In this document: in pieces, positions 61,598 through 64,000 of the stretch | Position numbering within the stretch: position 1 is the first letter of the stretch | Layout: each line of letters begins with the position of its first letter | Source: Nocardioides deserti | Lineage (GTDB): Bacteria > Actinomycetota > Actinomycetes > Propionibacteriales > Nocardioidaceae | Assembly (NCBI RefSeq): GCF_014266025.1 | Contig: NZ_JACMYC010000008.1 | Location: 62,001 to 126,000, forward strand | Length of the DNA: 64,000 nt | Direction of reading: 5' to 3' | Made by a program: the position numbers and the translations under genes | The notes under the pieces: generated by a model | Told to the model about the DNA's origin: nothing | Database searches by the model: none | The model's input: the letters and a program-made list of their open reading frames with translations, nothing else

Positions 61598-62925
61598 GCG
61601 TCTTGGTCGTCGGCATCTCGCACAACACCGCGCCGGTCGCGCTGCTGGAGCGGCTCGCCATGACGCGCGACGAGGTGCCCAAGCTCGTGCACGACGCGTC
61701 GACCTGCGCGCACGTCAACGAGGCCACGGTGATCGCCACCTGCAACCGCCTCGAGCTGTACGCCGACGTCGACCGCTTCCACGGCTCGGTCGAGGAGCTC
61801 TCGACCCTGCTGGTCGACCGTGCGGGCGAGACGACCGGCGCGATGCTGCCGCACCTCTACGTGCACTACGACGACGGCGCCGTCTCCCACCTCTTCCAGG
61901 TGGCGGCCGGCCTGGACTCGATGGCCGTCGGCGAGGGCCAGATCCTCGGCCAGACCCGCGAGGCGCTGCGGATGGGCCAGGAGCTCGGCACGGTCGGCCC
62001 CGCCCTCAACGTGCTCTTCCAGCAGGCGCTGCGGGTCGGCAAGCGCTCGCGCGCCGAGACCGGCATCGACCGGGCGGCCCCGTCGCTGGTGACCGCCGCG
62101 CTCGAGCGCGTCGGCGGCGACCCGACCGCGCCGGACGACGAGCTCGACCCGACCGCCGACCTGCGCAGCTCGGTCCGCGGCAAGCGGGTCGTGGTCGTCG
62201 GTGCCGGTGCGATGGCCGGCCTGGCCACCGCGACCGTGGCTCGCCTTGGCGCCGAGGACATCGTGGTCGTCAACCGCTCCGCCGAGCGCGCCGAGCGGCT
62301 GGCCGGCGAGCACGGGGCGCGCCCCGCGCTGTTGGCCGACCTGGAGACCGAGCTCGCCGCCGCCGACCTGGTGGTCACCTGCGCCGGCGCGACCGGCGTC
62401 CTGGTGACCGCCGACATGGTGGCCTCGCGGCCGGTGCAGAAGCCGATCTCCTTCGTCGACCTCGCGCTGCCCCACGACGTCGATCCCGCCGTCGCCGACC
62501 TGCCGGGCGTCACGCTCGTCGACCTCGCCTCGCTGGCCGAGGCGCTGCACGCGTCCGAGGCCGGCCGCGAGGTGCTGGAGGTCCGCCGGATCGTCACCGA
62601 GGAGGTCGGCGCGTTCCTCGCCGCACGCCGCAGCGCCAGCGTCACCCCGACGGTGGTCGCGCTGCGCTCGATGGCGACCTCCGTGGTCGACGCCGAGATG
62701 ACCCGCCTCGACCACCGGCTGCCCGACCTCGACCCCGCCATCCGCACCGAGGTGCTCCACGCGGTGCGGCGCGTCGCGGACAAGCTGCTCCACGAGCCGA
62801 CCGTGCGGGTCAAGGAGCTCGCGAACGAGACCGGCGCGGTGTCGTACGCCGCCGCCCTCGCCGAGCTCTTCGCCCTCGACCCCGAGGCGGTCACCGCCGT
62901 CACCCGGCCGGAGGGACTGTCGTGA
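61594..62925 (+). CDS. hemA: Glutamyl-tRNA reductase
   Basis: 443 residues. The N-terminal catalytic domain has VVGISHNTAPVALLERLA and the nucleophile in IATCNRLELYADV (Cys near 50); SMAVGEGQILGQTREALR is the family signature. The NADPH domain has VVVGAGAMAGLATATVARLG. It reduces glutamyl-tRNA to glutamate semialdehyde, the first step of C5 tetrapyrrole synthesis. Overlaps with rex and hemC show tight coupling. Confidence 0.97.
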   Translation: MSVLVVGISHNTAPVALLERLAMTRDEVPKLVHDASTCAHVNEATVIATCNRLELYADVDRFHGSVEELSTLLVDRAGETTGAMLPHLYVHYDDGAVSHLFQVAAGLDSMAVGEGQILGQTREALRMGQELGTVGPALNVLFQQALRVGKRSRAETGIDRAAPSLVTAALERVGGDPTAPDDELDPTADLRSSVRGKRVVVVGAGAMAGLATATVARLGAEDIVVVNRSAERAERLAGEHGARPALLADLETELAAADLVVTCAGATGVLVTADMVASRPVQKPISFVDLALPHDVDPAVADLPGVTLVDLASLAEALHASEAGREVLEVRRIVTEEVGAFLAARRSASVTPTVVALRSMATSVVDAEMTRLDHRLPDLDPAIRTEVLHAVRRVADKLLHEPTVRVKELANETGAVSYAAALAELFALDPEAVTAVTRPEGLS

Positions 62926-63914
62926 GTGCCGCGTCGTCCCGTCCCATCCGCGTCGGCACCCGCGCCTCGCTGCTCGCGACCACGCAGAGCGGCCACGTCG
63001 CCGACATGATCCGCGAGCGGCTCGGCCGCGAGGTCGAGCTGGTCGAGGTCCGCACCGACGGCGACCGCACCCAGGCCTCCGGCATCCCGCTGGCGGAGTA
63101 CGGCGGGGTCGGCGTCTTCGTCGCCGCGCTGCGCGACGCGCTGGTCGCCGGCGAGGTCGACGTCGCGGTGCACTCGCTCAAGGACATCCCGACCTACCCC
63201 GCGCCCGGCATCACGCTGGCCGCCGTGCCGGTCCGCGAGGACCCCCGCGACGTCGTCGTCGCCCGCGACGGGCTGACCCTCGGCGAGCTGCCGGTCGGCT
63301 CCCGGGTCGGCACGGGCTCGCCGCGCCGCGTTGCGCAGCTGGCCGCGCTCGGCCTCGGTTTGGACCTGGTCGGGGTGCGTGGCAACGTCGACACCCGCAT
63401 CGCCAAGGTCCGGTCGGGCGAGTACGACGCCGTCATCCTCGCCCGCGCGGGCCTGGCCCGGATCGGACGGCTCGAGGAGGCGAGCGAGGTGCTCGACCCG
63501 CTGCAGGTGCTGCCCGCCCCCGGGCAGGGCGCCCTCGCCGTCGAGTGCCGCAGCGACGACCCGCTGCTGGCCGAGCTCGTCGCGCTGGAGGACCCCGCCA
63601 CCCGCGCGGCCGTCGACGCCGAGCGGGCCGTGCTCGCCACCCTCGAGGGCGGGTGCACCGCCCCCATCGGCGCGCTCGCCGAGGTCGTCGAGGGCGAGGA
63701 CGGCGAAGAGCTGTGGGTGAGGGCCGTGGCGCTCTCGCCCGACGGGGCGCTGTCGGTGCGGATGTCCGCCTCCGGCAGCGCCGCCGACGCGGTCGGCGTC
63801 GGCACCCGGCTGGGCGGCGAGATGCTCGCCGACGGCGCCGGGGACCTCGAGCAGGACACGCAGGACCAGCAGGACCAGCCACACTTCGAGCCAGAACAGG
63901 TGCGCAACGCATGA
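62922..63914 (+). CDS. hemC: Hydroxymethylbilane synthase (porphobilinogen deaminase)
   Basis: 330 residues. It starts RPIRVGTRASLLATTQSGHV; AVHSLKDIPTYPAPG, VGTGSPRRVAQL and VRGNVDTRIAKV follow, with the dipyrromethane cofactor Cys in LEGGCTAPIGALAE near residue 245. It polymerises four porphobilinogens. The C-terminus has an acidic Gln/Asp-rich tail. GTG 62922 overlaps the hemA stop; the stop overlaps the next gene (ATGA at 63911). Confidence 0.97.
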   Translation: MSAASSRPIRVGTRASLLATTQSGHVADMIRERLGREVELVEVRTDGDRTQASGIPLAEYGGVGVFVAALRDALVAGEVDVAVHSLKDIPTYPAPGITLAAVPVREDPRDVVVARDGLTLGELPVGSRVGTGSPRRVAQLAALGLGLDLVGVRGNVDTRIAKVRSGEYDAVILARAGLARIGRLEEASEVLDPLQVLPAPGQGALAVECRSDDPLLAELVALEDPATRAAVDAERAVLATLEGGCTAPIGALAEVVEGEDGEELWVRAVALSPDGALSVRMSASGSAADAVGVGTRLGGEMLADGAGDLEQDTQDQQDQPHFEPEQVRNA

Positions 63915-64000
63915 CGACCCGAGGCAAGACCACCACCGCCACCACTACGCCCGGCTGGGTGTCGTTCGTCGGGAGCGGGCCGGGTGACCCGGACCTGCTG
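63911..64000 (+). CDS. Uroporphyrinogen-III methyltransferase/synthase, N-terminal fragment
   Basis: Only 30 codons are in the window; the gene continues to the right. After a Thr-rich lead, WVSFVGSGPGDPDLL is the glycine-rich start of the SAM-dependent uroporphyrinogen methyltransferase (CobA/SUMT) domain. In actinobacteria this is often fused to HemD, which is expected next after hemC. The fusion cannot be seen here. Confidence 0.8.
   Translation, partial: MTTRGKTTTATTTPGWVSFVGSGPGDPDLL

Overview
The window is about 64 kb of very GC-rich (roughly 70-75%), densely coding DNA with no rRNA, tRNA, phage or insertion-sequence genes. Gene content and order point to an actinobacterium, most likely of the Nocardioides type. 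Indicators are Lsr2, ClpC, the 33-residue actinobacterial ribosomal protein bS22, a BldN-like sigma factor, DisA next to RadA, and rex-hemA-hemC in an order remembered from Streptomyces and mycobacteria. Both ends cut a gene: an ECF41 sigma factor on the left and a hemD/cobA-type gene on the right.

Layout. 0-5 kb: sigma factor, TPP riboswitch, then a three-gene thiamine ABC transporter. 5-8 kb: PAP2-like membrane protein, large acyl-CoA dehydrogenase, pyrophosphatase. 8.5-18.8 kb: dacB, a DUF2342 metalloprotease, tilS, hpt, ftsH, folE, folP, folB, folK and DUF3180, mostly coupled by overlapping stop and start codons, with one secreted protein of unknown role inserted. 18.8-24.2 kb: coiled-coil membrane protein, tandem GNAT protein, osmoprotectant ABC transporter. 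24.2-27.4 kb: two glycosyltransferases around a sulfotransferase. 27.8-33.5 kb: DUF2520 (PanG-like), panC, panD, nadB, nadC, coaX, which make CoA and NAD precursors, two of them from aspartate. 33.6-42.3 kb: lsr2, clpC, a glycosyltransferase, mutY, a secreted protein, disA, radA. 42.3-45.8 kb: orphan LacI regulator, methyltransferase, VOC protein, Cys-rich protein. 45.8-55.4 kb: ppx, TIM-barrel protein, proline dehydrogenase, proC, DsbA-like protein, trpS with a leader-peptide attenuator, acuC, small HTH protein, bS22, epimerase, acyltransferase; apart from the trpS/acuC pair this follows the Rv0496-Rv0502 order. 55.4-64 kb: tandem repeat arrays, DUF5667 putative anti-sigma, BldN-like sigma, HAD phosphatase, acyl-CoA synthetase, glutaredoxin, rex, hemA, hemC, hemD start.

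The proteins are nearly all familiar; the unusual content is regulatory and intergenic. There is a textbook-shaped Trp attenuator before trpS. A BldN-type promoter precedes the putative anti-sigma gene. A ClgR-type box sits in the loop region of the lsr2 terminator ahead of clpC. A Rex operator overlaps the rex promoter, and a palindrome sits on the lacI start site. Two families of dispersed intergenic palindromes occur, one with a compensatory base-pair change between copies, plus two adjacent tandem arrays (a 38-39 nt hairpin unit and a 37 nt unit). At least 18 genes carry a TANNNT box 6-8 nt before the start codon and are probably leaderless; in one divergent pair each box lies inside the other gene. 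All calls come from reading the sequence without database searches.
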